A stretch of 64,000 nucleotides of DNA from Batillaria attramentaria (lineage: Eukaryota; Mollusca; Gastropoda; Batillariidae). The position numbers and the translations under genes were made by a program. The notes beneath the pieces were generated by a model that was given only the letters and a program-made list of their open reading frames with translations, was not told where the DNA came from and searched no databases. Location: positions 1,453,501-1,517,500 of the forward strand of contig JACVVK020000057.1 in assembly GCA_018292915.2 (NCBI GenBank). Reading direction: 5' to 3'. Of this stretch, positions 20,168 through 31,433 are shown one piece after another (the stretch's first letter is position 1; every line of letters begins with the position of its first letter).

Positions 20168-21464
20168 GTTGTTTCCATAGTAATGGAAACAACATAATAG
20201 GACGGGCTAAAATTTCCACGTTCATAGGCAAGCATCTGTGGTACAAACGCACGTCACTGCCGATCTCCCGCAGAGACGATTATGCAAGTGTAACTCTGAC
20301 AATGACGTAAGAAAACTTGCGTCATCGATGCTGACGCGTATGGTGTTCCGAACGCACTTCTCCTCCTCAGTGAGTGCCGTCTGTGCGGATGTGTGTGCGT
20401 GTGTGCGTGTGTGCGTGCGTGTGTGCGTGTGTGAATTGTGTCCGGGCCCGTTTCTTCGAAGATACTTAACCGAATGGCTTCAAATTTGGGGTATCCAAAT
20501 TTATCAAAATGTTACATTAGACGATTCAAGCGTGTGATGATTGCTTAAGTGATTTGGGAGTTATCGCCCTTTTGAGACAAGTTGGTTGTCTTTCGTGTAC
20601 AGGCGTAATATTTATTTAAATCACTCAATTGTTTGGCAGTAGATAGCTTGAATACGGACTCTGAATTGACTCACTACTAGAAAATGGTCGCTCTTATAGT
20701 TTTCATGTAAACCGAGCCTGAGTTGACATTGCATGTGAACCCAGTTCAGATGCCTATTTCTCCGAAAATACTAAACCGATCGATTTCAAATTTGGGGTTT
20801 CTAAATGAATCAAGATTGTTGAATAGAAGGCCCGATCCAGGTACGATTGCACACATGATTTGCGAGTTATCGCCCTTTTAAAAAAAAGTGGCTTTCTGGC
20901 GTTTAAAGGCGTAATATTTACCTAAACCACTCCATTTTTGGGACATAGATAGCATGAATACGGACTCTCAACTGAGTGAATTTTGGAGGTTGTCGCTTTT
21001 ATACTTTTGGCGTAAACCGTACCTGATGAAAGTGCTGGTGAACACACTTTAGATCTCAAAATCGCTCCTACTATACATAGATAATGAGCCTGGGGTGCCA
21101 TAAAAAATATACAAAAAAAATTAGAAAAATTCACTGCAGCCGTTGTCGTCAGTTGACTCGAAAATTTGTACTCGAAGCACATTTCCTTTACACAAGCCAC
21201 ACGCCTCACAAACATCGCAGAAAAGGCACACGCGCACTGACGCAAAACTGTATCAGCGTCAGTTTGCCGACGTCATGTTTGATTGACGTGGGGGTGTGTC
21301 GTCACTTTTCGGAAGTTCTCTATTTGTAGACGGGGAAAGCGGGAGTTTCATTGATGTAGTGAGCTTTGTTTTTCCCACTGACTCTCACTCAATAGCATAG
21401 TAGAGTGAGAGAACACCACATAGGTCTCAATGAAGCACATGCACAAACGCGGCTCGCGCAAGTC

Positions 21465-21497
<33 letters not shown>

Positions 21498-21834
21498 GCG
21501 CGCGTATGTCTGTGTGTGTCTGTGTGCGCGCGCGCGCAGCAGACATAACACATAGTGAAAAAACGTTCGCCGCGCAGACTTGTCTGTTAAACACATTGAG
21601 CCGGTATAAATTCGATCTTTACACTGCGCAGCAGCAACACTTCAATTTTCATGGGGCTGCTTTCATTGCAAGAATTGTATCCGAGTCAAAGTTATTACGT
21701 CAAATGTATTATGCGTCATCCCAATGAGGAAAACGTCATAGATTTCAAAGAAAACAACTTGACGTCTCTCCTCCAAAACCAAGATTGGTCTGACAAGCCC
21801 GGTCAGTTGTTTCCATTGAGAGAGAGAGAGAGAG

Positions 21835-21887
<53 letters not shown>

Positions 21888-21979
21888 TCCCGTATACATG
21901 GCATTACAAAAGAACGACCGTGACGACAGCAGGTGATTAAATGGAAACAACATATTGGGCTGGTCAGTGGCCATCTTGT
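20168..21979 (+). mobile_element. Element C, 1.8 kb non-autonomous DNA element
   Basis: It begins with the hairpin (T)ATGTTGTTTCCAT-AGTA-ATGGAAACAACATA, then ATAGGACGGGC. It ends with ATGGAAACAACATATTGGGC and GGCCATCTTGTT. The first and last ATGTTGTTTCCAT blocks form inverted repeats. Removing it rejoins the SINE (GGCCTTTTT-CTCGTTGCC) with no target duplication. Inside are two diverged direct repeats of about 290 bp (20455-20720 and 20755-21030; shared CAAATTTGGGGT.. and GAGTTATCGCCCTTTT). There is also a GTGC/GCGC tract (21466-21538) and (GA)n-(TG)n (21816-21884). No transposase is encoded. Confidence 0.78.
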
Positions 21980-22258
21980 TCTCGTTGCCCCGTCTTTGAT
22001 ATCACCCTTATGTGGTGGAAAAGAGCGTTAAACTCCTAAACACCCACCTACCCACCCTCTCCCTCTGCCTCTCTCTCTCCCTTCTTCCCACACCCGGCCC
22101 CACCCCCAGTCACGTGGCTAATCGGTCGAGGTCGTAGAGGATCTAGTGTCATCGGTAGAACTTGGAGAGGGGAGAACCGGCAACAATAACAAAAAAACAG
22201 ACAAAATAAAATGAAGTTTGGAGAAACAACTTTGTAGGACGGAGCCGTTCCTCCTTGT

Positions 22259-23299
22259 TCAATACCTGGTGTGCCCACCATTCGCAGCAAGGCAATGCTC
22301 TAAGCGCCGAGGCATGGACATCACGAAGCGACGGATCTCCTGCTGCGGGATGTTGTTCCAGTGGTACTGCAAGGCGGCGATCAGGTCACCCCTGGTCTGG
22401 ACTGTAGGGACGTGGTGGTCGATTCTCCTGCCCAGTTTGCCCCAGAGATGCTCAATACAATTCATGTCAGGGGACATGGCAGGCCAGGCCATCACCCTGA
22501 CTCCGTTCTGCAGCAAGAACTGCTGCATAACTCGAGCAAAATGAGGTGTGGCATTGTCCTGCTGGAAGATGAACCTGTTGGGTCCACCACGCTGAGCCAA
22601 TAACGGAAGTAGAGTCGGCTGGAGCACATTGTTAATGTACCGCTGCGCTGTGAGGTTGCCATTGATCACCTCCAGCGGTGACCTGAAGTCCCTGGGGATG
22701 GCATCCCACACCATCACCGAGGGGCCACCAAACCGGTCGTACTTCCTAATGCATGCGTCCTGGAAGCGCTCGCCTGGTCGCCTGTATACTCGGACCTTCC
22801 CGTTGGTGTGGCTAACGCAGAACCTGGACTCATCTGAGGAGATGACGTCACGCCATGGATGACGTCCAAGAAAGGCACCATTTGCAGCCCATGTCCGTCG
22901 GGCCTGCCTATGCCTTTGGGTCAGCACTGGCCCAACATACGGTCTCCGACAGTGTAAGTGACCGTCCAACAGTCGCCTCCTGACTGTCTGGCGGCTTATG
23001 GGCCTTCCGTTTTGTCCCTGGGTCGCTCGGGCAGTAGCAGCAGCGGTCTGGAATCGGTCTTGGAGGTGACTACGGCGGATGGCCCGGTCTTGTCTGGGCG
23101 TCGTCATCCGAGGTGCTCCTTGTCGAGGCCGGTCGGAGGTGGTTCCAGTGACAGCCGAACGCTCCTGGAGACGATAAATGGTGGTGTTGCGCACCTGCAG
23201 GGCAGCAGCGACACGTTGGACAGGCATGCCGGCGAAATGTCTTTCCGCGTTGTCAAGGCGTGGCATTTTTGTCGGTGATGTTTCCCCTGTTAACTGCAT
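22259..23299 (-). CDS. Tc1-type (DD34E) transposase
   Basis: An open frame with ATG candidates at 23299 (MQLTGETSPTK) and 23266 (MPRLDNAERH). The open frame upstream is flanking sequence. The N-terminal helix-turn-helix (MPVQRVAAALQVRNTTIYRL) is followed by a second one (GRPISRQTVRRRLL). Catalytic residues are D in VISSDESRF, D in FIFQQDNATPHFA and E in MNCIEHLWGKLG. There are 34 residues between the second D and the E, which is the Tc1 signature. The protein ends GGHTRY and stops right at the border with element A, so the usual 3' flank and terminal repeat on that side are missing or cut. About 346 residues is normal length. No stop or frameshift was seen; the enzyme could be intact even if the element is not mobile. 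Confidence 0.88.
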   Translation of the reverse strand: MQLTGETSPTKMPRLDNAERHFAGMPVQRVAAALQVRNTTIYRLQERSAVTGTTSDRPRQGAPRMTTPRQDRAIRRSHLQDRFQTAAATARATQGQNGRPISRQTVRRRLLDGHLHCRRPYVGPVLTQRHRQARRTWAANGAFLGRHPWRDVISSDESRFCVSHTNGKVRVYRRPGERFQDACIRKYDRFGGPSVMVWDAIPRDFRSPLEVINGNLTAQRYINNVLQPTLLPLLAQRGGPNRFIFQQDNATPHFARVMQQFLLQNGVRVMAWPAMSPDMNCIEHLWGKLGRRIDHHVPTVQTRGDLIAALQYHWNNIPQQEIRRFVMSMPRRLEHCLAANGGHTRY

Positions 23300-23434
23300 T
23301 TTATAGGCCTCGAACGTGACTTTCGCACGTGAAAAGAACGGAGCACTGTGCACCCCAAACACGAGTTTCAAGCATATTGCGGTTTTTCGCCACCCGAAGT
23401 GCTGACGCAGATCGGGTCGCGCTTCACGTGAAAT

Positions 23435-23609
23435 GAGGGTGGGTGGGTGTTTGGGGGGTTTAACGTCCTTTTCCACTACCTACGGGTGATATCAAAGACA
23501 GGGCAACGATGAAAAAGCCAGCACAAATATTTGGCCCCAGCCTGGATACGCACTCACGACCCGAGCATTAGAAGTCCAACGCTGTACCATTCGGCCACCC
23601 CGGCCCCCC
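23435..23609 (-). repeat. tRNA-derived SINE copy
   Basis: A full-length minus copy of the same SINE family. The 3' end GGGTGGGTGTTTGGGGGGTT is on the left and the B/A boxes are near 23555 and 23595. It is flanked by an 8-bp duplication CGTGAAAT (23427-23434 and 23610-23617). Confidence 0.87.
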
Positions 23610-23617
23610 CGTGAAAT

Positions 23618-24444
23618 ATGGGCTCAGAGAAATCCGTAACACTCTAGTGCGGATATCCGGTGTATCAAACAAATTCACGCTTTCCGTGGTTTTTAATGAA
23701 AACCATACTTTTGCTTCTGCGTTTTTTATGGACGCGAGTATATGTACGGTCATTGGTGTAACGCGAGCCTAATTACCCTACCACTGTAAAGACGTACAGG
23801 ATGCGGGCTGGCATGGCATTCTAGTTCAGTCCCGTGTAGTCACAGGTCAGCGCCAGGCCCACGCGCATGCAGTCAACCTAACCTACTTACGGCAGTGTGT
23901 TTCTCAGAACACCCGTCGACAATTTTCTTAGCAGCGATTTTCTCGCCTTGCACGCGTGTGAAGTACTAGCACGGCTAACGCAGAAGCAACACTAACTGAC
24001 GACATGGTAAAACCCAGTGTTGACAGGCACATCCAGGTGACCGTCTGAAGGGACGTCACCAGTTTGTGAGGCCCAGACGAATCATAATGGCTGCCGCTGT
24101 ACTCAATACGTGCTGCATGTAAATTCGAGCAGGGAGTACAGTTCATATGGGGACGATGGCAACATTACAAGTTTACCGAGTTTTAAGATAGTGGGAAGGC
24201 CACTGGCTCAATATTGGCGGTGTCTGTGCGAAATACTTTTTTTTTTCTTGACACAGTGGGAGTTGATCAATCTGCAGGAAGAATCCTTAAGATTTGGTAA
24301 AATCTATTTTATAGATGTACTTTTGTCACTGATCAGGCTTTTTTTGTTGTTGTTGTTGTTCTTCTCCTTCTTTCTCTCGTCAGGTCTTTATCGTACCTAC
24401 CAAAGACACTAGACCCGCTACGTCATAGCGCATCCAGAATCTTA
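23618..24444. other. Intron 2 of gene 2, right part
   Basis: No gene. 23690-23745 is an imperfect inverted match of 8225-8270 (TACTCGCGTCCA..ACGCAGAAGC). Otherwise unique-looking sequence. Confidence 0.5.
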
Positions 24445-24830
24445 GAAGTGAGAGAGAGAGAGAGAGAGAGAGAGGACGTAATTTTCGTGAACGAAGCATT
24501 TGACGTCAGCCTCAGGCAGGTCGTCTGACAGAGGATGCTTGTCCAAGTCTTGTGATTTTCCTGTTGGTGTTGTGACTTCCCTGGCTGAATTTACATATAA
24601 TGTGGAAGATCTAGGGGGCTGGTAAAACGTTGACAAAAACATTGGATTCTACTTACGAAATCGCAAGACTGGTACTCTTTGGACTGGTGCTTCCTGCAGA
24701 AACTTGAAAAAGTATGTTTAGCTAAAAGCTCTGTTGTTCTTAATATTAAAGATATATCAGTGCAGAAGTTCATGTCACGTGCAGTTGTCCCACGTGACAA
24801 AAATGCCTGGGGGGGGGGGGGGGAGTAATT
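24445..24830 (-). mobile_element. Old partial copy of element A
   Basis: It shares CATTTGACGTCAGCCTCAGG, the GAAGATCTAG block and the AAAGCTCTGTTGTTCTTAAT block with element A, in minus orientation and more diverged. Both ends are missing. Confidence 0.65.
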
Positions 24831-24838
24831 TGGAGTCT

Positions 24839-24842
<4 letters not shown>

Positions 24843-24882
<40 letters not shown>
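24843..24882. repeat. (TA)n microsatellite
   Basis: About twenty uninterrupted AT dinucleotides about 80 bp from the fucolectin exon 2 donor. Confidence 0.95.
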
Positions 24883-24887
<5 letters not shown>

Positions 24888-24961
24888 TATATACAAACCA
24901 ACTTTACCCCCAAAAAACTGTCAAAGGTACAGAAAAAAAAAACCCAAAAAAAACAACTCAC

Positions 24962-25207
24962 GACAGCAGTCGCCGCGATTTGTGATGGCCACTGCTTGTA
25001 TGATGTATTCATCGCCCAAATCCACATACCACCAGGGGGAGTCATCTCCGTCGGCAGTGTGGGAGCAACTGCCGCTCGGATAGCGACCGTTCTTATTACC
25101 GTCCACGGCTTTGTATGCCTTTCCAGTATCTTGAATCGATGCGTCCTCACCAGGTTGTTTCCATGAGCTTTGCCGTGTGGACTTATACACAGCCACGTTT
25201 GCAAATC
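24962..25207 (-). CDS. Gene 2 exon 2: F5/8-type fucolectin domain, N-terminal half
   Basis: This exon codes for the first 82 residues of an F5/8 type C (fucolectin, tachylectin-4-like) sugar-binding domain. Visible hallmarks are GFANVAVYKSTRQSS near the start, AVDGNKNGRYPSGSCSHT in the middle, PWWYVDLG and AITNRGDCC at the end. It is bounded by an AG acceptor (CTACAG) and a GTGAGT donor, phase 1 on both sides. The final NRGDCC joins in frame to H-TRLANFRVKVY of the exon at 6976, which rebuilds the usual fucolectin NRxDCCxxRLxNFRV stretch. That join is the strongest proof that the two distant exons belong together. Fucolectins of this family bind fucose-containing glycans and are common recognition proteins in invertebrates. 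The domain would sit outside the cell, just after the signal peptide. Confidence 0.88.
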
Positions 25208-28200
25208 CTGTAGCATTCAACAAAGCAGTGAACTGAACCCACCCTTTGAAACTCGGGGAGGAAACTCTTCAGACAAGGTATACATGACTTATAAATGACT
25301 TTCAGAACTGTCAGCCCCTTGCATGCATCTAATATAACTGAAGGAATGAAACAGTGCTTTGGTATAATCGTGTCTTTGGTACTGCAGTCGCCAAAGATTT
25401 TCAGCGATAACTTCTTGAAGAGCCGCTTTTGTATTCCTATCAAAGAGGAGTTGTTCCTGGCATAGTGACCTAATTCATTTCACCACAGTCGGGGCTGTCG
25501 TTCCTTCTGGGCATAAGTGATTTTTTTTTTTAAAGTGAAAACGCGAGCTTCACAATTTAGACCTATCGAAATTAGCCTAGTATATAACCCCAGAAAGTCT
25601 CAAGTGACAATGGTGTAAAATGTAATCACGCTTAGTAATTCACGTGTGCTCTTAAACTTTCAAAGAAAGTTAGAACCAAATGATCACCGGCCCAATATGT
25701 TGTTTCCATTTAGTAACCTGCTGTCGTCACAGTTGTCGTGTCCACATACGCAAGTTCTCTCTCTCTCTCTCTCTCTCTCTGCCCCCCCCCCCCCCCGCGG
25801 CAATCACCTACACGCGGTGGGGGGGGGGGGGGGGGGCGTATGTGGCCCGATAACCCTGTGCGCTATGCTGGATAGGGTTACCCATACCAGACACGTCACA
25901 TGCGAGGGTCCAGCTAAGAGTTGCCACCATCTTGAGAAGAACAGACTGGTGGTGTTAGATATAATGCACAGTCTTTTATCCTTTATGCGTTGTCTGTCAA
26001 GCCTACATTGTGACCTAATTCTATAGTGACCGTTAATGACTAATCTCTAAACATACCCTTTTTCGACTTCGAGAAGACCTGTGATACTACAAATGTTACG
26101 TGTGAGAAAGGTTTGAAGAGCCCGTCGTCTTACGGAGGATTACGATGACACACAGGCGAACACTCCTCACGTAGCGAGTTCTTATAGACTGCGTAAGAAA
26201 TCTCTTTCACTCACAAAAGACACGTGAGTACGTAGAAAAGTTATAACCGTGTGGAGTTTATTACAGCACTTCTCTGCTGTCACACTGCACTCTCAAGCTT
26301 CGCACATATAAGCTTCTCTTGTGCACACCCACACACAAACATCTCAGGGTCTTATATGCAGTCACAGCGTTCGGGCACATTCCGAACCTGTATTATAAAA
26401 AAAACCAATCAGAACTTGAATCAGAACATAAATCACCTCATTACTATTTTAAAACCTAAGAAGAATCCAGAATTATCGAGTACCTGCCTGCCGAATCTAG
26501 GCGCGTTATAAACACTTCTAATCGTGTGGCATATTTGCTTTATACATGTACTTAGAAGTTATTAGGTTAAAATCATCTTGCACCACCACTATGAAATGAT
26601 GGAAGCGTATTAGTTTAGGTAGCGTACGGATCTCTGCAGCCCTCCCTTTCTTATGGGTATTCTGGGGTCCTGGGTTTCCCAGCTGTTCTAAGAATAGCCT
26701 CCCTCTAGTTAGATACAGCAGCTGCTCTTTCTCTGCTGACTGTGCGATCCCTCCTCCCCCGCATCTTTCCCCTCCCATGCACTTCCCTCCTCCCACGCAG
26801 TCCTCTCTTCCCTACTAACTTTTAGGGTTTCCAGCTGATGGTGCAAGACCCGGTGCCAGCTTATTTAAGCCCTACGTTTTACACCTAAGTTGGGGGATGC
26901 GACCAGGTGTCCCCCCGAAATGCTGCCCGAAGTGCTGTCGAATTACTACCCCCCGAAATGCTGCCCGAAGTGCTGTCGAATTACTGCCCGACTGAAGTGC
27001 TGCCGAATCCTTGTCCGAAATGTTGGTGAATTGTTATTGACAAGAAGAACTGTTGCCATCGTCACCTTATGTCCAGTATTGCTCTGAAGATCCTGCGAGA
27101 GGTACGAGGGTATCAAGAACGCAACGCTTTGGGTGTTAGAGCAGTTTAACATCACGGTGAAACGGACATGCATCTTTCCCGGTCATCTTAAGAAATGTGG
27201 GCTATTCCAACCGACCTTGTATTGAACAATCCGTAACAGAACTGTCAGTGCCAGACGTGGGACTAGCTACAGAACTGTGTCCAGTGTGCCGTACAGAGGA
27301 AGCCTGGGTCTCGAACTGCAGCGAACCCAGTGAAGAACCTGTATCCCGACCCTGTGATCCGACAGCACGTGCCACGAGGAGTCACCGTCGGCCCAGACTT
27401 GCAACCTGCGTCGACACCTGCTGATTCTGAGGGGCAGGTGCGCACGGAATTCATCCATTCCGTGCATTCCGCATTCCGTGCCAGATCACAGTGCACACCT
27501 ACACCGCCGACCGAGCGACCAAGGCTCCGCCAGAGGTCAGCGAGGACGGCTGCAACCCTTCATTTCTACAGACTGGCAAGTAGAACGACTAATAATAACC
27601 ATTTCCTTTCCTATCTCTCCTTCCCCCGCGCGCAGAGATCTGTATTTAGAAAAGATGTGTATTTGTAGGATATTTGTGTTGTGTCCGCCCGTGTTAGACT
27701 AGGATTCTTCTGGTGTATAGTAAGGTTAGTGAGAAGGCATGTTGTTTAGGGATTTGAAGTAGTATTGTGATTTGTAGTTGTGTTTGGTGGTGAGACTGAA
27801 TTAGGAAGATTAGTTAAGTTTAGACTGAGACGTTTCCTTGCAAAGGACTGACCCTCATTCCTCAAGTGTCCACGTTTGTATTGTGCCGTTGTTTATTTGT
27901 TAGAAATAATAACTCACAGACTGTACCTCTTTGTAGAGTCTTTTATATTGTCTGTCATTGTTGTACGTGCATGCGCATCATTCAGTCTTTGCTCTCACCA
28001 GTCTCCTGACAAAGACAAGTGTTAGACTAGGAAATTGGACCGCTCGGGGCAGACTAGCGTGCGCACGCACTAGGCTCGCAAGACATCAGAGTTACACCGA
28101 TCATAGTACTGAAATTGTTGGGGGTGACGGCACAGAGAACCACTTAACCCCTTCCCCTCTTTTCCCCCTCTCCCCACCATCCTCTCTCCCTTCTCTCTGT

Positions 28201-28212
28201 CTCTTTCCCCTA

Positions 28213-28277
<65 letters not shown>

Positions 28278-28922
28278 GTTTGTCTAGTTTAAGAATGTGT
28301 GTATATTCGTTCTCCGCCTTATGGTGAACATTTATTATGGATGGAGGAATTAACATTCAATGCCCCTAGTGGGTCCTGAATAAAATTCTTCTTCTTCTAA
28401 TCCCCTTCTCCTCCCATTTTATGTTGTTTCCATAGTAATGGAAAGTTCTGTACCCGTAAACACACATACTTTGTGCACACCCCCAAAAGCCCATTTTTAA
28501 GGCTCATATACAATTACATGTAGTGAAAATGGCAAGATAAACGGTCATCTGTAACGGTGACGCGGACGGAGAAAACGGCACGGCATTAATGGCCTGTGCT
28601 CTACTGATTTCTGTAATAAAAAGTTAAAGCCTTAATGTCATCATTCTCATCCTTAGGCCAAAAAAACAAAAAAAACAAGTTGTTTTTGGTAACCCGACCG
28701 ACCCTATTCCCCCCCCCCCCCCACCCGACCCTAAAAACTTTTTCTGGCTGCTGGGGGGAAAAAAATACAAGCACGACCAGTTTCATGAGCCTGTCGTCAG
28801 GGAAGTCGTGCGCCACCGCGGACCCAAGATTAGAACGAAATATGGTAAGATGGTGTGTTAAAATATTATTAAATACTGTTTCACAGAGCATCATTTCTTA
28901 TTAATACCCTGTTTCTTTGTTC

Positions 28923-28977
<55 letters not shown>

Positions 28978-29001
28978 GGGGGGGGGGGTGTTTAAAAAAA
29001 A
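25208..29001. other. Intron 1 of gene 2, left part
   Basis: Mostly unrecognised. It holds a C 3'-end remnant in reverse (25675-25760), (TC)n-(C)n-(G)n (25757-25835), a short tandem block CCGAAATGCTGCCCGAAGTG (26915-26995, two copies), (TG)n (28214-28277), a retroelement 3' end (28303-28400), a C 5'-end stub (28422-28447) and (TG)n (28925-28974). 28448-28500 matches 30374-30426 (TTCTGTACCCGTAAAC..). Frames at 27197-27668 look random. Confidence 0.55.
28214..28277. repeat. (TG)n microsatellite
   Basis: About 31 uninterrupted TG units, one of the longest in the window. Confidence 0.95.
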
Positions 29002-30113
29002 ACTAGAGAGGCAAAAGCCTCCATGGCTCCCTTGTGACACAGGTCAAGGTCATTCACAAGAGTATGTTTGTAAAGCTCTTATCACTATCCATTATCATGC
29101 CAAGTAAAGTGTCTCTGGCACTCTGAGTTTACAGTTACATTACATCATTACAGTTTTCCCCGAAACAGTTTGTATGGCCTTGACCTTTGGTCAAGGTCAT
29201 TCAAATGAGATCTCATCAATGTCTATCATTATGCCAAGTTTGATGCCTCTAGTATTTGTAGTTCCTCCGAAAACAGTAATGTTAAAATTCACAACAGACA
29301 GCTTTAATGACCTTGACCTTCAGTCAAGGTCATTCAGAAAGGTAGGTCTCATTGCTGTCTATCATCATGCCTCGTTTGGTGCCTCTACTGTTTGTTGTTT
29401 TGGAGAAAATGCCAAGGTTAAAGTTTCCCAAAAAACGCTTGCATGACCTTGACCTTGACTAAAAGTCACTGAAGACAGGTATGTCTGTAAAGGTACTGCT
29501 AATGTCAAATCATCACACATATAGTTTGATGCTTCTGATTCTTCTGGATTCTGAGAACATGCAAATGTAAATTTTCCCAACAGACTGTTTTAATGACCTT
29601 GACCTTGAGTCAAGGTCATTTAAGGTGGTATGTGTGCATAGGTTTTATCACTGTCTATCAGCATGCCAGGTTTGGTGCCTCTGCTGTTTGTTGTTTCTGA
29701 GAAAATGCCAATGTTAAGGTTTCACAAAAATAGCTTGTACGGCCTTGACCTTGACACAAGGCCACTGACTACATGTATATCTGTAAAGTTGTTATCAATG
29801 TCTATCATCATGCAAAGTTTAAAACCTCTGGTTTTTGTAGATTACGAGAAAATGCCAATGTAAAATTTTCAAACAGAGAGCTTTAGTGACCTTGACCTTG
29901 AGTCAAGGTCATTCAAAATGACACATTTTGAAAGGTCTTGTGGTTGTCTATCAACATGCCAAGTTTGGTGCCTCTGCTGTTTGTAGATTCTGAGAAAACG
30001 ACAATGTTAAAGTTTTCTGGACACACACACACACAGACAGACAGACAGACTGACAGACAGACAGACGACGGAGGGTTAATACATAGACTCCCATTGTTAC
30101 ACAAGGGAGCCAA
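29002..30113 (-). mobile_element. Element B copy 3, complete
   Basis: Uninterrupted copy of 1.1 kb, from AACTAGAGAGGCAAAAGCC (29002) to ACACAAGGGAGCCA (30113). It has about seven units with TCAAGGTCA or its complement, then (CA)n-(GACA)n at 30021-30066 and the conserved GACGGAGGGTTAATACATAG segment. It is the best reference for the family. It lies in intron 1 of gene 2. No protein is encoded. Confidence 0.82.
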
Positions 30114-30610
30114 AAAAACTACCTACCTACGGTACCCGCCTATTTTTTTTTTTTAGCCATGTTACCGGCTCCCCCTATCCCTACCGAAAAAAGTGCTCAC
30201 TTGGATATCATATTCCATACTTACCTGCACATGCGACGACAAGGGAACCGTAACACCAAAGAAGTGTTTTTCGACTGAACTATTCAATGTTCGTAAATGT
30301 TTACCGCGATTTCAGTATGTCCGCAACGCATGTCTTGTCTAACATTAACAATGTTTAGACCAGAATTGTACGCATTTCTGTACCCGTAAACGCGCATACT
30401 TTGTGCACACTCTCAAAAGCCCAGCTGATCAGTTGAGTTGTTTCGCCTGGTGTTCTCCCAGGACAACGCGTAATTGTTGAAACATCAAGACTTATCCACA
30501 TTCTTTGTAAATTTCGGACGTTTTCTTCACCGTTCGAGAATAGAATCCTCATTTCAAAGCTTGTTTCAAACGAAATCCAGATGCGCGAACACAGAGGTTG
30601 TTGCGACTGA

Positions 30611-30655
<45 letters not shown>

Positions 30656-31433
30656 GAGGAGATTTGTTAGTGTTCCTAAAATAGCTTCTAAAAATTCAAA
30701 AGATCCCACTCATCGCTGATGTAGTTTCAAAACCTCGTAACTCAAGTTTTGGCGGGAAACAGATTTTACCACCATTGCTATCCTTGAAACGTTGTCCACC
30801 ATGTGTAAAAAACTCGTAACCCTATCTGATTTAGAACACTACATTTTTTGTGAGTGGCAAAACCTCGTTACTGTTTTTTTTTCTGAAACGCCTGTGCGTA
30901 CAAAACCTCGTAACATAACTTGCGAGGTTTTGATGGCAAGCGCGTTCGTACACCAAAACCTCGTATCCCAACTTACGAGGTTTAACGCGAATTTCGGCGG
31001 ACAAATTGTTACCGGAACCACGAGTTGCAAGGTTTTACGTCAAAAAACATGGCGACCACGGCTGGCTTGGGATTCATAAAAAGGTAGGCTTTTTACACCT
31101 TTCAGGGGGATTATGATTAGATATGTCATTGAATAAGGTCCAAATTGTGTAATGCAAGATTGTGTGTATTTTGACTTGTTTCTTCAGTTGTTCCATGTGT
31201 CATGAGTCATGCAAACGGAATGTCGTTAGGGTGGAATTCACGTTTAGTTTGATTATGAGACTCGTGCTCGAGTATCAAGACCCAAAGGACCAAGTCAGGT
31301 TTCAGAGAAAATTTAATTTGTTAACAAAACGTACAGAAAATAAACCCTTTCAATGCTAACGTTACCTTGCATTATTTATGTGCAAAATTAATACAGACAC
31401 GATATTTTTTGTCAGCAGTGATCTTTGACTGTC

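Larger units (their letters stand above)
8444..22259 (+). mobile_element. Element A copy 2, split by nested insertions
   Basis: The start palindrome is at 8444-8471 and the A body runs to 9420. It resumes at 18524-18728, then 20059-20167, then 21980-22259, where it ends CCGTTCCTCCTTG. The pieces join into one A copy collinear with copy 1. The interruptions are element B (9421-18523), a LINE fragment (18729-20058) and element C (20168-21979). Copy 2 is thus the oldest layer of the nest, sitting in intron 2 of gene 2. Confidence 0.82.

Noticed and set aside
22259..23476. 405-residue transposase starting at 23476
   Set aside because: The first 59 residues are read from flanking sequence, including the edge of a SINE insertion; ATG 23299 or 23266 is a better start.
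26915..27668. Coding gene in the left part of gene 2 intron 1
   Set aside because: Overlapping frames on both strands, no known domain and no splice pattern.
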